Below are positions 8,331 through 17,514 of a stretch of 42,741 nt of DNA, in pieces; within the stretch, counting starts at the first letter, position 1; each line of letters starts with the position of its first letter. Source of the stretch: Pseudomonadota bacterium (lineage in GTDB: Bacteria > Pseudomonadota > Gammaproteobacteria > CALCKW01); contig JBCCUP010000037.1 of NCBI GenBank assembly GCA_039196715.1, forward strand, positions 1 to 42,741, written 5' to 3'. The translations under genes and the position numbers were made by a program. The notes below the pieces were generated by a model. The model ran no database searches, was not told the DNA's origin, and worked only from the letters and a program-made list of their open reading frames with translations.

Positions 8331-10157
8331 ATGGCTGAGGGCGATGCTGCAACGGTCGATCCGTCGCTGGCTTCGGGCGGTGTTGGCGATTCGTTGAGCA
8401 AACTGACCACCCCGGCACCCTGGCGCGAGGCGCCCGTGGTGCGCCAGGTGGCTGTGCTCGCAGCGCTGGCCGCTGTGGTTGCGATCGGCGTCGGGGTTGC
8501 GCTGTGGTCGCAGGAGCCGAACTACCGCCCGCTGTTCAGCGAGCTGTCGGGCTCAGATGCGGTGAGCGTCACCGACGCCTTGACGTCCAGCGGTGTGCCG
8601 TTTCAGATCGACTCGGCCACCGGGACCGTACTCGTGCCCGCCGAGCGGGTCAACGAGGTGCGCATGCAGCTGTCTGCGATGGGCCTGCCTGAGACGGCGG
8701 GTGCGGTCGGACTGGAAATGCTGCGGGAAAAGCAGGACCTCAGCACGTCGCAGTTTGTCGAGGGCATGCGGTACATCCACGCGCTCGAAACCGAATTGGC
8801 GCGGTCGATTTCCTCGTTGCGAAACGTGCGCAGTGCCCGTGTTCACCTCGCCATGCCGAAGGAGTCGGTGTTCGTCCGTCGGCGCACGCCGCCGAGCGCC
8901 TCTGTGGTGCTCGAGTTGAGTTCGGGTCGGCGCCTGCAAGGGGATCAGGTCACGGCGATCGTGAACCTGGTGTCCTCGAGTATCCCCGCACTCACGCCCG
9001 ACCGTGTGACCATCGTCGACCAACACGGCGCGCTACTTACCGAGGCGCGCGACAACTCGCAGATGATGGCGAGCTCGCGAGAATACGAATACCGTCGCCA
9101 ACTCGAATCGGACTACCGTGAACGCATCCTCTCCGTTCTCGAGCCGCTGGTCGGCAAGGGCAAGGTGCGTGCGGAGGTCACGGCCGAGTTGAACTTCGAC
9201 ACCCAGGAGAGCACACGCGAACAGTACCTGCCCGACGGTCGCGTGGTGCGCTCCGAGCAGATCAACGAGAGCGAGTCGGCAGACAACGACCCGATCGGTA
9301 TTCCCGGCGCGCTGTCGAACCAACCGCCTGGTGAGGGCACGACGGACGCGGAATCGGCCGGGGTGCTCGGTGGCATCAACGGATCGTCGCAGCGGAGCTC
9401 GACCCGAAACTACGAAATCGACCGCACCATCAGCCACACGCGCCGGTCGGTCGGCGCGGTCCAGCGACTTGCGGTCGCCGTGGTGATCGACGATCCGGAG
9501 CCGGTGGCAACCGAGGCCACGGCGGAGGAGGGCGCGGCCGAAGACGCCGAGGAAGGCGCCGTCACGGTCGAACCCGAAACCGGCTACAGCGACGAGCAGA
9601 TGGCCCGGTTCAACCAACTGGTGCAGAGCGCGATCGGGCTTGTGCCGGACCGCGGGGACACGCTGAGCGTGATCAATTCGCCGTTCCAGCCGGTCGTTTA
9701 CGAGCCCATGCCGGAGCCCGCGATCTGGGAGCAGGCGGGGTTCCAGCAAATCGTCAAGTACGTGCTCGCCGGACTGGTGATCTTCTCGCTGGTGTTCTGG
9801 GTGGTGCGGCCGATGGTGCGTGCACTGGTACCGCAGGACGAGGCGGACAACACGGATGAAACGCCGTTGCTCGACGCCGACGGTCAGCCGGTCGAAATCG
9901 GTGAAGATGGCACACCGGTGTTGTCGGGTGAGATTGAAAGCGACGACGAGCTCGAGGACGACTACCTGTCGCTGAGTGACGACGGACGGGTGATCGATGC
10001 CCGTGACGAAGCGCGAGAACTGGCCTTGCAAAAACGCCTGTTGTTCGCCCGTGCGCTGGTCGAGGAAGACCCGGCCCGTGCAGCGAATGTGCTCAACGCC
10101 TGGTTGCGTCGCGCCGACGTGCAGTCGGCGGACAGCACGGATGCGGTTGAGGCCTAA
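8331..10157 (+). CDS. fliF: Flagellar MS-ring protein FliF
   Basis: A 608-residue inner-membrane protein that forms the MS ring, the platform for the switch and the export gate. A first membrane span lies at about 38-56 (VAVLAALAAVVAIGVGVAL) and a second at about 475-492 (YVLAGLVIFSLVFWVV). Between them are the YscJ/FliF ring-building domains, including the LRNVRSARVHLAMPKESVF motif. The C-terminal cytosolic tail, ending in ARALVEEDPARAANVLNAWL, is the FliG-binding segment. It is somewhat longer than the usual 550-570 residues because of an acidic insertion around 395-420 and another in the cytoplasmic tail. Ribosome site GAGAGAGAG. It is followed by fliG, its direct partner. Confidence 0.95.
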   Translation: MAEGDAATVDPSLASGGVGDSLSKLTTPAPWREAPVVRQVAVLAALAAVVAIGVGVALWSQEPNYRPLFSELSGSDAVSVTDALTSSGVPFQIDSATGTVLVPAERVNEVRMQLSAMGLPETAGAVGLEMLREKQDLSTSQFVEGMRYIHALETELARSISSLRNVRSARVHLAMPKESVFVRRRTPPSASVVLELSSGRRLQGDQVTAIVNLVSSSIPALTPDRVTIVDQHGALLTEARDNSQMMASSREYEYRRQLESDYRERILSVLEPLVGKGKVRAEVTAELNFDTQESTREQYLPDGRVVRSEQINESESADNDPIGIPGALSNQPPGEGTTDAESAGVLGGINGSSQRSSTRNYEIDRTISHTRRSVGAVQRLAVAVVIDDPEPVATEATAEEGAAEDAEEGAVTVEPETGYSDEQMARFNQLVQSAIGLVPDRGDTLSVINSPFQPVVYEPMPEPAIWEQAGFQQIVKYVLAGLVIFSLVFWVVRPMVRALVPQDEADNTDETPLLDADGQPVEIGEDGTPVLSGEIESDDELEDDYLSLSDDGRVIDARDEARELALQKRLLFARALVEEDPARAANVLNAWLRRADVQSADSTDAVEA

Positions 10158-10199
10158 GCGACGACAGGACACGCCCGGGGGGCGTTCGGGGGAACAGAG

Positions 10200-11210
10200 A
10201 TGTCAGCGTTGGTGGAATTTGACGACGAGACGCGCAAGACCGCGATCTTTCTGATGGCACTGGGCCAGGAACACGCCGGCAAGGTGATTCCGAACCTCAG
10301 CGATGCCGACGTCGAGCGCATCAGCGCATGCATCACCTCGCTCGGGCAGGTGAAACGGGATGGCATCGAGACCGCCATTGCCGAGTTTGTCGAAGACATC
10401 CGCGATCAGACTGCGTTTGGCATCGACAACGACGACTATCTCGAGTCGCTGCTGTTCAATGCGCTCGGCTCGGAACGCGCGCAACGGGTTCTCGACCGAC
10501 TCAACATGCTCGGCGAGCCGGCTAACCTCGAGGCGTTGAAGTCACTCGAACCGAATGTCATCTTCGAAATCCTGCGTGACGAGCACCCGCAGATCATCTC
10601 CGTGGTCATCTCCCTGATCGAGGGCAAGAAGGCGGCGGAGCTGCTCAAGATGTTCCCCGAAGAAAGCCACAACGACTTCGTCTTGCGCGTCGCCAACCTG
10701 AACACCGTGACGCCGCAAGCCCTGCGCGAACTCGACCACGTGCTCGAGCGGGCGCTGGGCACGCAAACCGATTCCGGCTCGACGCCGCAGTCGGTCGGCG
10801 GGGCATCCACGGCTGCGGCACTCATCAATGCGGTCGGTGGCGACATGGCGGAGGGCTTCAAGGCCTTCCTGCTCGAGCACGACGAGGCGCTGGGCAAAAA
10901 GATCGACGACCTGCTGTTCGTCTTCGAAGACCTCATGGCCCTCGACGACCGCGCGATTCAAACCTTGCTGCGCGATGTGTCGACCGACGACCTGGTGGTT
11001 GCGCTCAAGGGCGCGTCCGAACCCTTGTTCGAGAAGATCCTGCGCAACATGTCGTCGCGGGCGGCCGAGATGCTGCGCGACGACATCGACGCGCGCGGTC
11101 CGGTGCGCGTGGCCGACGTCGAGGAGGCGCAGAAGCGCATCTGCAACCAGACCAAGGAGCTCGAGGCGCAGGGCAAGATCATGTTGGGCGGGTCCGATGA
11201 TTTCGTCTGA
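10200..11210 (+). CDS. fliG: Flagellar motor switch protein FliG
   Basis: A 336-residue protein of normal family length. It carries the N-terminal FliF-binding domain, a middle domain with the HPQIISVVISL (EHPQ) motif that binds FliM, and a C-terminal torque domain whose charged helix (MALDDRAIQTLLRDVSTDDLVVALKG) interacts with the stator. It ends in the typical DDFV. FliG passes torque from the stators to the MS ring and takes part in reversing rotation. The ATG follows GGGGGAACAGAG. It is translationally grouped with fliF and fliH. Confidence 0.96.
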   Translation: MSALVEFDDETRKTAIFLMALGQEHAGKVIPNLSDADVERISACITSLGQVKRDGIETAIAEFVEDIRDQTAFGIDNDDYLESLLFNALGSERAQRVLDRLNMLGEPANLEALKSLEPNVIFEILRDEHPQIISVVISLIEGKKAAELLKMFPEESHNDFVLRVANLNTVTPQALRELDHVLERALGTQTDSGSTPQSVGGASTAAALINAVGGDMAEGFKAFLLEHDEALGKKIDDLLFVFEDLMALDDRAIQTLLRDVSTDDLVVALKGASEPLFEKILRNMSSRAAEMLRDDIDARGPVRVADVEEAQKRICNQTKELEAQGKIMLGGSDDFV

Positions 11211-11243
11211 TTGCAACCCTGATACCTCAATGCGCCTGTCCCG

Positions 11244-12005
11244 ATGAGCGCCACGGCGGTACGCTGGACCCTGCCGAGCCTCGACGCCTCACGACCGGCG
11301 GCGAGCGAGTTGGAGACCCCGGAAACACGAGACACGCCGGACGTGCTGACGCCGGCTGTCGAGCCGGTTGCACCAGCAGCGCCCGCACCGGCCGCCGACC
11401 CGGCGAGCGGCGAGCGTGCAGGGGAAGCGTTGGACGACACCTTTGATGACCCGGTGACCTGCTCGGATGCCGTCCTGGCTGCCGAGCGCGAAGCCGCCTA
11501 CGCTGCGGGCTTCGAGGCGGGTCGGGTCGACGGCCACGCGACCGGTCTGGACGCTGGCCGTGCTGAGGGGCGGGCCGAACTGGACGTATCGATTACGGCG
11601 TTTCAAGGCGTGCTCGACTACCTCGCCAGGCCAATCGATGACCACGACGATCGCCTGGAGGACGAATTGGTTGCACTGAGCGTGGCCGTGGCGCGGCAGC
11701 TGGTCCGCCGCGAGCTCGCAACTGCACCGGGCGAAATCGTGCCGGTCGTGCGCGAGGCCCTCGCGGCCCTGCCGAGCAGCCAGCGCAACGTGTCGGTGTG
11801 TCTGCACCCGGACGACGCGGCGTTGGTTCGTGAGGTGTTGGCCGAAAGCGCGGAGTCCGCTGCCTGGACGTTGTCGGAAGACCCGTTGTTGAGCCGCGGC
11901 GGCTGCCGTGTCGAAGCCGGGTATTCACACGTTGATGCCACGCTCGAAACCCGACTGCAGCACATTGCCACAGCGCTCTCGGCGCGCAGCCGGGCCGATG
12001 ACTGA
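11244..12005 (+). CDS. fliH: Flagellar export regulator FliH
   Basis: A 253-residue protein matching FliH, the stator-like partner that dimerises, binds the ATPase FliI and links it to FliN and the export gate. The N-terminal third is Ala/Pro/acid-rich and disordered. A glycine-repeat helix ([25 protein letters not shown], GxxxG-type pattern, about 86-110) is the family hallmark. The C-terminal half has the V-ATPase E-subunit-like fold ([14 protein letters not shown], then ISVCLHP-type strand). Its stop overlaps the start of fliI by eight bases, so the two partners are translationally coupled. Confidence 0.87.
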   Translation: MSATAVRWTLPSLDASRPAASELETPETRDTPDVLTPAVEPVAPAAPAPAADPASGERAGEALDDTFDDPVTCSDAVLAAEREAAYAAGFEAGRVDGHATGLDAGRAEGRAELDVSITAFQGVLDYLARPIDDHDDRLEDELVALSVAVARQLVRRELATAPGEIVPVVREALAALPSSQRNVSVCLHPDDAALVREVLAESAESAAWTLSEDPLLSRGGCRVEAGYSHVDATLETRLQHIATALSARSRADD

Positions 12006-13404
12006 TACGCACTCCGCATCGGTTTCGTCGAGCCGCCGCGACCGCATGCGGTCGCGGATCGCGTCCATCGCGGCAGCACCGCCGGTGATGCCCGCGCCGG
12101 TGGTCGAAGGCAGGCTCACGCGCATGGTCGGATTGACGCTCGAGGCGGTTGGTTGCCAGGCGCCAGTCGGCGACCGGTGCCGCATCATCTCGCCGGGCAT
12201 GGCGCCGTTTGATGCCGAGGTCGTCGGCTTCGATGGCGACAAGATGTACCTCATGCCCGCGGAGCGCCTGCACGGGGTGATGCCGAATGCGCGCGTGATT
12301 CCGCTGCGCGACCACGAGGTGTTCTCGGTTGGTGAGCATTTGCTCGGACGGATCATCGATGGGGCCGGACGTCCCCTGGATGGCGCGCCACTCGAGGCCC
12401 AGGGTACGGCGGTCTCGCTGCAAGGCGAGGCCATCAACCCATTGCGTCGCCCCCCGATCTCGACGCCACTCGATGTCGGCGTTCGGGCCATCAACGGTCT
12501 GCTGACGGTGGGCCGAGGGCAGCGCATCGGCTTATTCGCCGGTGCCGGGGTCGGCAAAAGCAGCTTGCTCGGCATGATGGCCCGCCACACCGAAGCGGAC
12601 GTGATCGTTGTCGGGCTGATAGGCGAGCGGGGTCGTGAGGTGGTCGAGTTCATCCAGACCAGCCTCGGTCAAGCCGCGCGCGAGCGTGCGGTGGTCGTCG
12701 CGGCACCGGCGGATGACACCCCGCTGATGCGCCTGCACGGTGCCTTGCTTGCTAATTCGATTGCAGAGTATTTTCGCGACCAGGGCAAATCCGTTCTGTT
12801 GCTGATGGATTCGCTCACGCGTTTTGCGCAGGCGCAACGCGAGATTGCACTTGCGGCCGGTGAGATGCCTGCCACACGGGGTTACCCGCCGTCCGTGTTT
12901 GCGCAGCTCCCACGACTTGTGGAGCGCGCCGGCAACACCGACAACGGTGGCTCGATCACGGCCTTTTACACTGTGCTGGTCGAGGGCGACGAGGTCACCG
13001 ACCCGATCGCCGACGCCGCGCGCGCGATTCTCGACGGGCACATCGTGTTGAGTCGGGAACTCGCCGAGGCGGGTCACTACCCGGCCATCGACCTCGACGC
13101 GTCGATCAGCCGTGCCATGCACGCGATTGTCTCGGACCAGCACCTGCTGCACGCGCAAGCCTTTCGCCAGGCCGTCGCGACCTACAACCGCAACCGGGAT
13201 CTGATCTCGGTCGGCGCCTACCAGGCCGGCTCCGACCCGGCCATCGACCGCGCCATCCAGTTGCAGCCCAGGCTGATCAGCTGTCTGCAACAGGGCACGA
13301 ACGAGGCGGTCGGATTCGAGGCCAGCGTGACCGCAGTCGGGACGGCGTGTCAGCTGCAGAACGACCCGGCGCAACCCGATTCAGCCTCTGCGATCGCGGT
13401 GTGA
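11998..13404 (+). CDS. fliI: Flagellum-specific export ATPase FliI
   Basis: A 468-residue ATPase of the F1-beta-like family that unfolds and delivers substrates to the flagellar type III gate. Walker A is GAGVGKSS (182-189). Further hallmarks are the Walker B strand [19 protein letters not shown] and the family motif [25 protein letters not shown]. The start ATG lies inside the end of fliH (eight-base overlap); the earlier in-frame start would only add residues translated from within fliH and is rejected. It is followed by fliJ, its central-stalk partner. Confidence 0.96.
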   Translation: MTDTHSASVSSSRRDRMRSRIASIAAAPPVMPAPVVEGRLTRMVGLTLEAVGCQAPVGDRCRIISPGMAPFDAEVVGFDGDKMYLMPAERLHGVMPNARVIPLRDHEVFSVGEHLLGRIIDGAGRPLDGAPLEAQGTAVSLQGEAINPLRRPPISTPLDVGVRAINGLLTVGRGQRIGLFAGAGVGKSSLLGMMARHTEADVIVVGLIGERGREVVEFIQTSLGQAARERAVVVAAPADDTPLMRLHGALLANSIAEYFRDQGKSVLLLMDSLTRFAQAQREIALAAGEMPATRGYPPSVFAQLPRLVERAGNTDNGGSITAFYTVLVEGDEVTDPIADAARAILDGHIVLSRELAEAGHYPAIDLDASISRAMHAIVSDQHLLHAQAFRQAVATYNRNRDLISVGAYQAGSDPAIDRAIQLQPRLISCLQQGTNEAVGFEASVTAVGTACQLQNDPAQPDSASAIAV

Positions 13405-13410
13405 TGAGCC

Positions 13411-13845
13411 GTGCAGCAGGGCGTCTGGCAGGAGCTGATTGAACAGGCGACGCGGGAGACCACCACCGCGCGACAGCGGCTGATGCGGCACCGCCTGGAA
13501 CTCGACCAGGCCGAGACGCAGCAAAAGCAGTTAAAGATGTTCCGCCAGGACTACGCCGACCAGGCAAGCGCCGCCGGTGGGCGCATGAGTCTGTCTCGTT
13601 TGATGCACCTGCGCGCGTTCATCGACAACCTCGATGTGGCGATTGCCCAGTTGTCGGCACAGATCGAGCACCTTCACACCCTGAACGCCGAAGCGCAGGC
13701 TCGGCTCAGCGAGCGCCGAGCGCGGCAGTTGGCCCTCGAGAAGCTCGTTTCGATGCGAACGGCCCGCCAGGCGTCGGCGCGGGATCGACGCGAGCAAGCG
13801 GCCATCGACGACCTGATTCAAGCTCACGCGCACAGAAGCCGATAA
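13411..13845 (+). CDS. fliJ: Flagellar export protein FliJ
   Basis: A 144-residue, Gln/Arg/Glu-rich protein predicted to be one long antiparallel coiled coil, as expected for FliJ, the stalk that inserts into the FliI hexamer and contacts FlhA. The family is poorly conserved, so length (about 147 in E. coli), helical character and position right after fliI carry the assignment. Translation most likely starts at a GTG six bases after the fliI stop; the nearby ATG at 13404 is in another frame. The ribosome site is weak, so coupling to fliI is likely. Confidence 0.85.
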   Translation: MQQGVWQELIEQATRETTTARQRLMRHRLELDQAETQQKQLKMFRQDYADQASAAGGRMSLSRLMHLRAFIDNLDVAIAQLSAQIEHLHTLNAEAQARLSERRARQLALEKLVSMRTARQASARDRREQAAIDDLIQAHAHRSR

Positions 13846-13861
13846 CCCGGCGTCGAAATTC

Positions 13862-13877
13862 TGGCGCGTCAATTGCA
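13862..13877 (+). promoter_or_regulatory. Sigma-54 promoter before fliK
   Basis: TGGCGCGTCAATTGCA fits the sigma-54 consensus with one mismatch in the -24 box. GG at 13863-13864 and GC at 13875-13876 have the required ten-base separation. It lies in the 65-base gap between fliJ and fliK, and transcription would start near 13888. It suggests that fliK is activated separately, by FleR or FleQ. Confidence 0.65.
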
Positions 13878-13910
13878 CCACGTCACCTGAGCAGGAGCGA
13901 ATCCTTTCAG

Positions 13911-15503
13911 GTGCCAGTGGAATTATTAGGTTTATTTTTTACTATGGAAGCTGTTACCACAGGAAGTGGTCTCATGGACGTGCTGCGTTCTCCGCAGCCG
14001 ACCGAGCATGCCGCCCCGACCCGGCGGTTTTCGGATGTATTCAATGAACGGCAACACAGTACAACCCCCGACGCGGAGCCTCGGGCTGACACAGCCCAGC
14101 CGACAGCCCTTGCAGGCCCGGTTGCCGGACCGGTAGAACGCCAGCCGGCAGGCGGCGGCTGGATGCCGTTCGGAGCTGCCGGCGGCAGTGGGCGAATCCT
14201 GCTGAGCGACCCGCTCACGCAGGCCCGGCCAGCGAACCTGCTCGGAGCACAGTCGACCGGTGTACCCAGCACGGCCGTGGGGGCGACTGCTGTACCCCGT
14301 GCCGAGTTGCCGCTGCCCGGCCTGATGCAGCCTCGTCTGTCGGGCGAGCTCACTGCGGCACGCAGCGGCGTCGGTGCGGTTGACACGGCCGGTATCGGGC
14401 CGGCAGAGGTGTCATTTGACAGCGCTGCACGGCCGTTGACGCCACTCCGCCCGGTGGCGGTCGACGTCCAGGGCGGCGCACGTGCCACCCCGCTGACGAC
14501 ACCCGAGCGCGTGGCAGCCCCCGCTGACGTGATCGCCGCATCGGCCGAGGGTGAGGGCGGCGCCGAGCCGCCGGTCTTTCGGGAGGCCACGCGCGTCGTC
14601 GATGGCCGCCTGGCCGACGGTGCGCAACAGTCCGCGACGCGAACGGTGACGGGCGCTGACATCGCCGGGATGACGGCCGTGATGCAACGCCCCGGCACGG
14701 GCGCGGGCGCGGTGCCGGAACCTCGGGTGAACGCGAACCGTGTTGGCACCACCGCCGCGGCGGCGGTTGACGCGGTGTCCGAAGGCGTCGACGGCGACGT
14801 GTCACTCGACTTCCGGGCAGAGTCGCGCCCGCTGATGTCCGAGGCGGCCACGGCGGTGGCAGGCCTGGCCCAACAGCCAACGCGGCAGATGCCGCTGACC
14901 GCGGTGGCGACCGGCGGCGCTGAGTTTGCCGTCACGGCACCGGCCGCTGAGCCCGCAACGCGACCAGCCTTGACGGCCCCGGTCGACACGGGGGCGCTGG
15001 AGATGATGGATGCACCGGCGGAGGTTGCCGAGCTCAGCATCGAGACCGCGGTTGATGACCCCAACTGGAGCGAGGCGCTGAATTACCGCTTGCAGTGGTT
15101 GGCACAACGCGGTGTTCAGAGTGCCCGCATCCAGCTCAACCCCGCTGAACTCGGTCCGATGGACGTGACCGTTGACGTGGTCGACGACGTCGCAACCGTG
15201 CAGTTCCGCGCGGAGCACGGTCTGACGCGCGAGGCGCTTGAGCAGGCCTCACCACGCTTGCGTGAGTTGATGATGCAGGCCGGGTTCGACCGTGCCGAGC
15301 TCGACATCAGCGGGGGTGACAGCGATCAACGTCAGCGCCATGCCGCCTCGGCCGACGGCCGATCCGCGGATCAGCAGGCGGCACGTGATTGGCGAGACGA
15401 CGATAGCGCAGGATCGACGCAACCGGGTGCAGGTCCCGCGGTAGAACCGGCGGCCTCCGTGGCCGACGGCCCGACCCCCGGGGGATTGAACCTCTACGCC
15501 TGA
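13911..15503 (+). CDS. fliK: Flagellar hook-length control protein FliK
   Basis: A 530-residue protein. The first 370 residues are Ala/Pro/Thr-rich and lack recognisable folds, as is typical for the FliK ruler region. Residues about 385-470 form the conserved Flg_hook substrate-switch domain, with ARIQLNPAELGPMDVTVDV and TREALEQASPRLRELMMQAG. FliK is exported, measures the hook and switches the gate from hook to filament substrates by contacting FlhB. It is longer than the enterobacterial protein (about 400 residues), as in Pseudomonas. The start is uncertain: GTG at 13911 (AGGAG about 14 bases away), ATG at 13944 without a ribosome site, or ATG at 13974 preceded by GGAAG. A strong terminator follows. 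Confidence 0.88.
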   Translation: MPVELLGLFFTMEAVTTGSGLMDVLRSPQPTEHAAPTRRFSDVFNERQHSTTPDAEPRADTAQPTALAGPVAGPVERQPAGGGWMPFGAAGGSGRILLSDPLTQARPANLLGAQSTGVPSTAVGATAVPRAELPLPGLMQPRLSGELTAARSGVGAVDTAGIGPAEVSFDSAARPLTPLRPVAVDVQGGARATPLTTPERVAAPADVIAASAEGEGGAEPPVFREATRVVDGRLADGAQQSATRTVTGADIAGMTAVMQRPGTGAGAVPEPRVNANRVGTTAAAAVDAVSEGVDGDVSLDFRAESRPLMSEAATAVAGLAQQPTRQMPLTAVATGGAEFAVTAPAAEPATRPALTAPVDTGALEMMDAPAEVAELSIETAVDDPNWSEALNYRLQWLAQRGVQSARIQLNPAELGPMDVTVDVVDDVATVQFRAEHGLTREALEQASPRLRELMMQAGFDRAELDISGGDSDQRQRHAASADGRSADQQAARDWRDDDSAGSTQPGAGPAVEPAASVADGPTPGGLNLYA

Positions 15504-15522
15504 TCGGCGAGCGCTGAATCCG

Positions 15523-15548
15523 GGCCGCGGCTCTCGCGGCCTTTTTTT
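15523..15548 (+). terminator. Rho-independent terminator after fliK
   Basis: Seven-base perfect stem GGCCGCG / CGCGGCC with a five-base loop, followed directly by seven T residues. It ends the fliE-fliK half of the cluster. Confidence 0.88.
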
Positions 15549-15686
15549 GTGCGCGGTTCAGCTGAGGCAGTGAAGGTGGCACCGTCTTTCGTCGCAAACT
15601 TGACTGCAGCGTGCGTCGGCCGATTGTCACGTCGCTGTCAGCGCTGCTAAGTCGCTGAAAAGGCGCATAACAGGCGCTGCACACTG

Positions 15687-15702
15687 CGGCACGCGAATTG
15701 CT
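15687..15702 (+). promoter_or_regulatory. Sigma-54 promoter for the fliL operon
   Basis: CGGCACGCGAATTGCT matches the sigma-54 consensus (TGGCACG, four bases, TTGCW) at all but the first base. GG lies at 15688-15689 and GC at 15700-15701. Transcription would begin near 15713, about 70 bases before the fliL start. Together with the upstream terminator it defines a new transcription unit, fliLMNOPQR-flhB and beyond. Confidence 0.78.
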
Positions 15703-15784
15703 GATCCGTCGTAGACACCGGGTTGTGCACGGTCCCCATCGGGCCAGCGTGCGCGACGCGAGCCCACGCAGTCGAGGAACGGCA

Positions 15785-16321
15785 ATGGCCGAAGACGAAA
15801 ACGCGGAAGACGAGGGCGCCGAAGGCGCAGGCGGTGACGAGGACGCGGGGAAAACCACCAACAGCCGGAAACTGGCCAAGTTGGCGCTGTTCACCTTGTT
15901 CTTTGCGGTGTCCTTTGCAGCCGGCGCGGCGTTCAACCACTTCACCTTTGGCACCCGCACGGTTGTGAAAACCGTCGAGGTGGAGAAGGAAGTGGAAATC
16001 CCGACCCCGTATTACACCGAGTTCGATCCGAGCTTCACCGTCAATATCCCGGGCGAGAACGGCACGCACTACCTCGACCTGACCTTGTCGGCCTTGTCTT
16101 TCGACCGGGATTCCTACGCGATTCTGCGCGAGTACCGGCCGCTACTGCGCAACAAGCTGCTGCTGACCATCAGTAACCGCAACTTCGAAGAGCTGCTCGA
16201 TGGCGGTGGGCGCGAGCAACTGCGCGAGGACTTGCACGCAGCGATCGACGACATCCTGTTGCAGGCCGGGCAGACGATCAAGGTCGAAAAAGTGTTTTTC
16301 ACGAAATTTCTCCTGCAGTAG
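15785..16321 (+). CDS. fliL: Flagellar basal body-associated protein FliL
   Basis: A 178-residue inner-membrane protein matching FliL, which surrounds the stators and supports torque at high load. An acidic, low-complexity cytoplasmic N-terminus (about 1-25) precedes one membrane span (31-50) and a periplasmic stomatin-like domain with FDPSFTVNIPGENGTHYLDLTL and the C-terminal VEKVFFTKFLLQ typical of the family. The ATG at 15785 follows GAGGAACG; an earlier in-frame start at 15698 would place the start inside the sigma-54 promoter and is rejected. First gene of the fliL transcription unit. Confidence 0.92.
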   Translation: MAEDENAEDEGAEGAGGDEDAGKTTNSRKLAKLALFTLFFAVSFAAGAAFNHFTFGTRTVVKTVEVEKEVEIPTPYYTEFDPSFTVNIPGENGTHYLDLTLSALSFDRDSYAILREYRPLLRNKLLLTISNRNFEELLDGGGREQLREDLHAAIDDILLQAGQTIKVEKVFFTKFLLQ

Positions 16322-16330
16322 TCCGACGGC

Positions 16331-17512
16331 ATGAGCGAAGAAGAAAATCCGGATACCCCCGAGTCTGACGGTGCCGCTGCGCCTGAAGGCGCCGAGACCG
16401 ACGCGGGCGCCGAGGACGCGTCTGTCGAGGGCGTCGGCGAGGAGGGCGGTGCGGACGACGCGGGTGAGGGTGAGGCGTTGCTGAGCAACGACGAGATCGA
16501 CGCCTTGCTCGAGGACGTCGATGCAGACGACGTCGACGGCGGGCCCTTGGGGCCGGCAAAAGTGATCGACCTGGCCGACCGCGGTGGCAGTGCGTTCAAG
16601 ATGGCCGGTCTCGACCGGGTCAACGCCAAGTTCGCGCTTCAACTCAGGCAAGGCTTCTACACCTTTCTGCGCCACCGTGTGGACGTCAGCTTCGACGAGA
16701 CCACCTGCCCGACCTTCGACGAGTTTCTGGCCGGTTGCGTCGAGCCGACCTCGTTCACGGTCATGCGCATGGACCCCTTGCCGGGTCAGGGCGTCGTCGC
16801 CGTGCCCGCCGACCTTTTGTACCGCGTGGTCGACACCTTATTTGGCGGGTCTGGTGCGGATGCACGCGCCGAGTCGATGGTCGAGTTCACCCCCACGGAG
16901 ATTCGTGTGGCGCAGAGCCTCGTCGACGTGACGCTCACCGAGTACGCGCGGGCCTGGTCCGAGGTGCTGAACATCCACGGTGTCATCCAGGGCCACGAGT
17001 CCAATCCGCGCATGGTCGTGATCACCGAACGCAGCGAGCGTGTCGTGGTGTCGAGATTCACCGTCACCCTCGAGGGTGCCGGCAAGGGCCAGTTTGCGGT
17101 GGTGATGCCGCTCGCGATGCTTGAGCCCGTTCGGGACGAGCTGGCCTCGGACATTCAGGAGGACACGGAATTCAACTCCAGCCCCGACTGGTCCAAGGAT
17201 TTCCGGCGTGAGCTGATGCTGGCTGAAGCCAGCGTGATTGCACGCCTGGCCACCGTAGACACCACGGTGAGAAAGCTAGGCAATTTGCAAGTCGGTGACA
17301 TATTACCGGTCAACGAGCCCGACCAGGTCGATCTCCTGGTCGAGGGTGCCTTGTTTCTGCAAGGCCGCTACGGGGAGACGCGCGGCAACGTCGCTGTACG
17401 CATCGAAACCGTGGCCGATCGCGTCCTCGAACTCAATCCGTCTGAACCGGCTCGACTGAGCCTCGAAGACGACCGCGCTGCACGCGTGGAACACCCGGCT
17501 GATGGAGCCTGA
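16331..17512 (+). CDS. fliM: Flagellar motor switch protein FliM, acidic N-extension
   Basis: A 393-residue C-ring protein. FliM normally starts directly with the CheY-P-binding peptide; here that motif (LLSNDEIDALL) is at residues 50-60, behind about 45 Glu/Asp/Ala/Gly-rich residues. Next come the middle domain, with GQGVVAVPADLLYRVVDTLFGG-type sequence around 155-180 that binds FliG, and the C-terminal SpoA domain (about 310-375) that pairs with FliN. A normal FliM is about 325-335 residues, so the extension explains the excess. The initiating ATG has only a weak ribosome site. An in-frame start closer to the motif is not obvious, so the extension is probably translated. Confidence 0.93.
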   Translation: MSEEENPDTPESDGAAAPEGAETDAGAEDASVEGVGEEGGADDAGEGEALLSNDEIDALLEDVDADDVDGGPLGPAKVIDLADRGGSAFKMAGLDRVNAKFALQLRQGFYTFLRHRVDVSFDETTCPTFDEFLAGCVEPTSFTVMRMDPLPGQGVVAVPADLLYRVVDTLFGGSGADARAESMVEFTPTEIRVAQSLVDVTLTEYARAWSEVLNIHGVIQGHESNPRMVVITERSERVVVSRFTVTLEGAGKGQFAVVMPLAMLEPVRDELASDIQEDTEFNSSPDWSKDFRRELMLAEASVIARLATVDTTVRKLGNLQVGDILPVNEPDQVDLLVEGALFLQGRYGETRGNVAVRIETVADRVLELNPSEPARLSLEDDRAARVEHPADGA

Positions 17513-17514
17513 GC

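Noticed and set aside
15577-15592. TGGCACCGTCTTTCGT as the sigma-54 promoter of fliL
   Set aside because: The -24 box fits, but GC is absent at the -12 position; the element at 15687 is much better.
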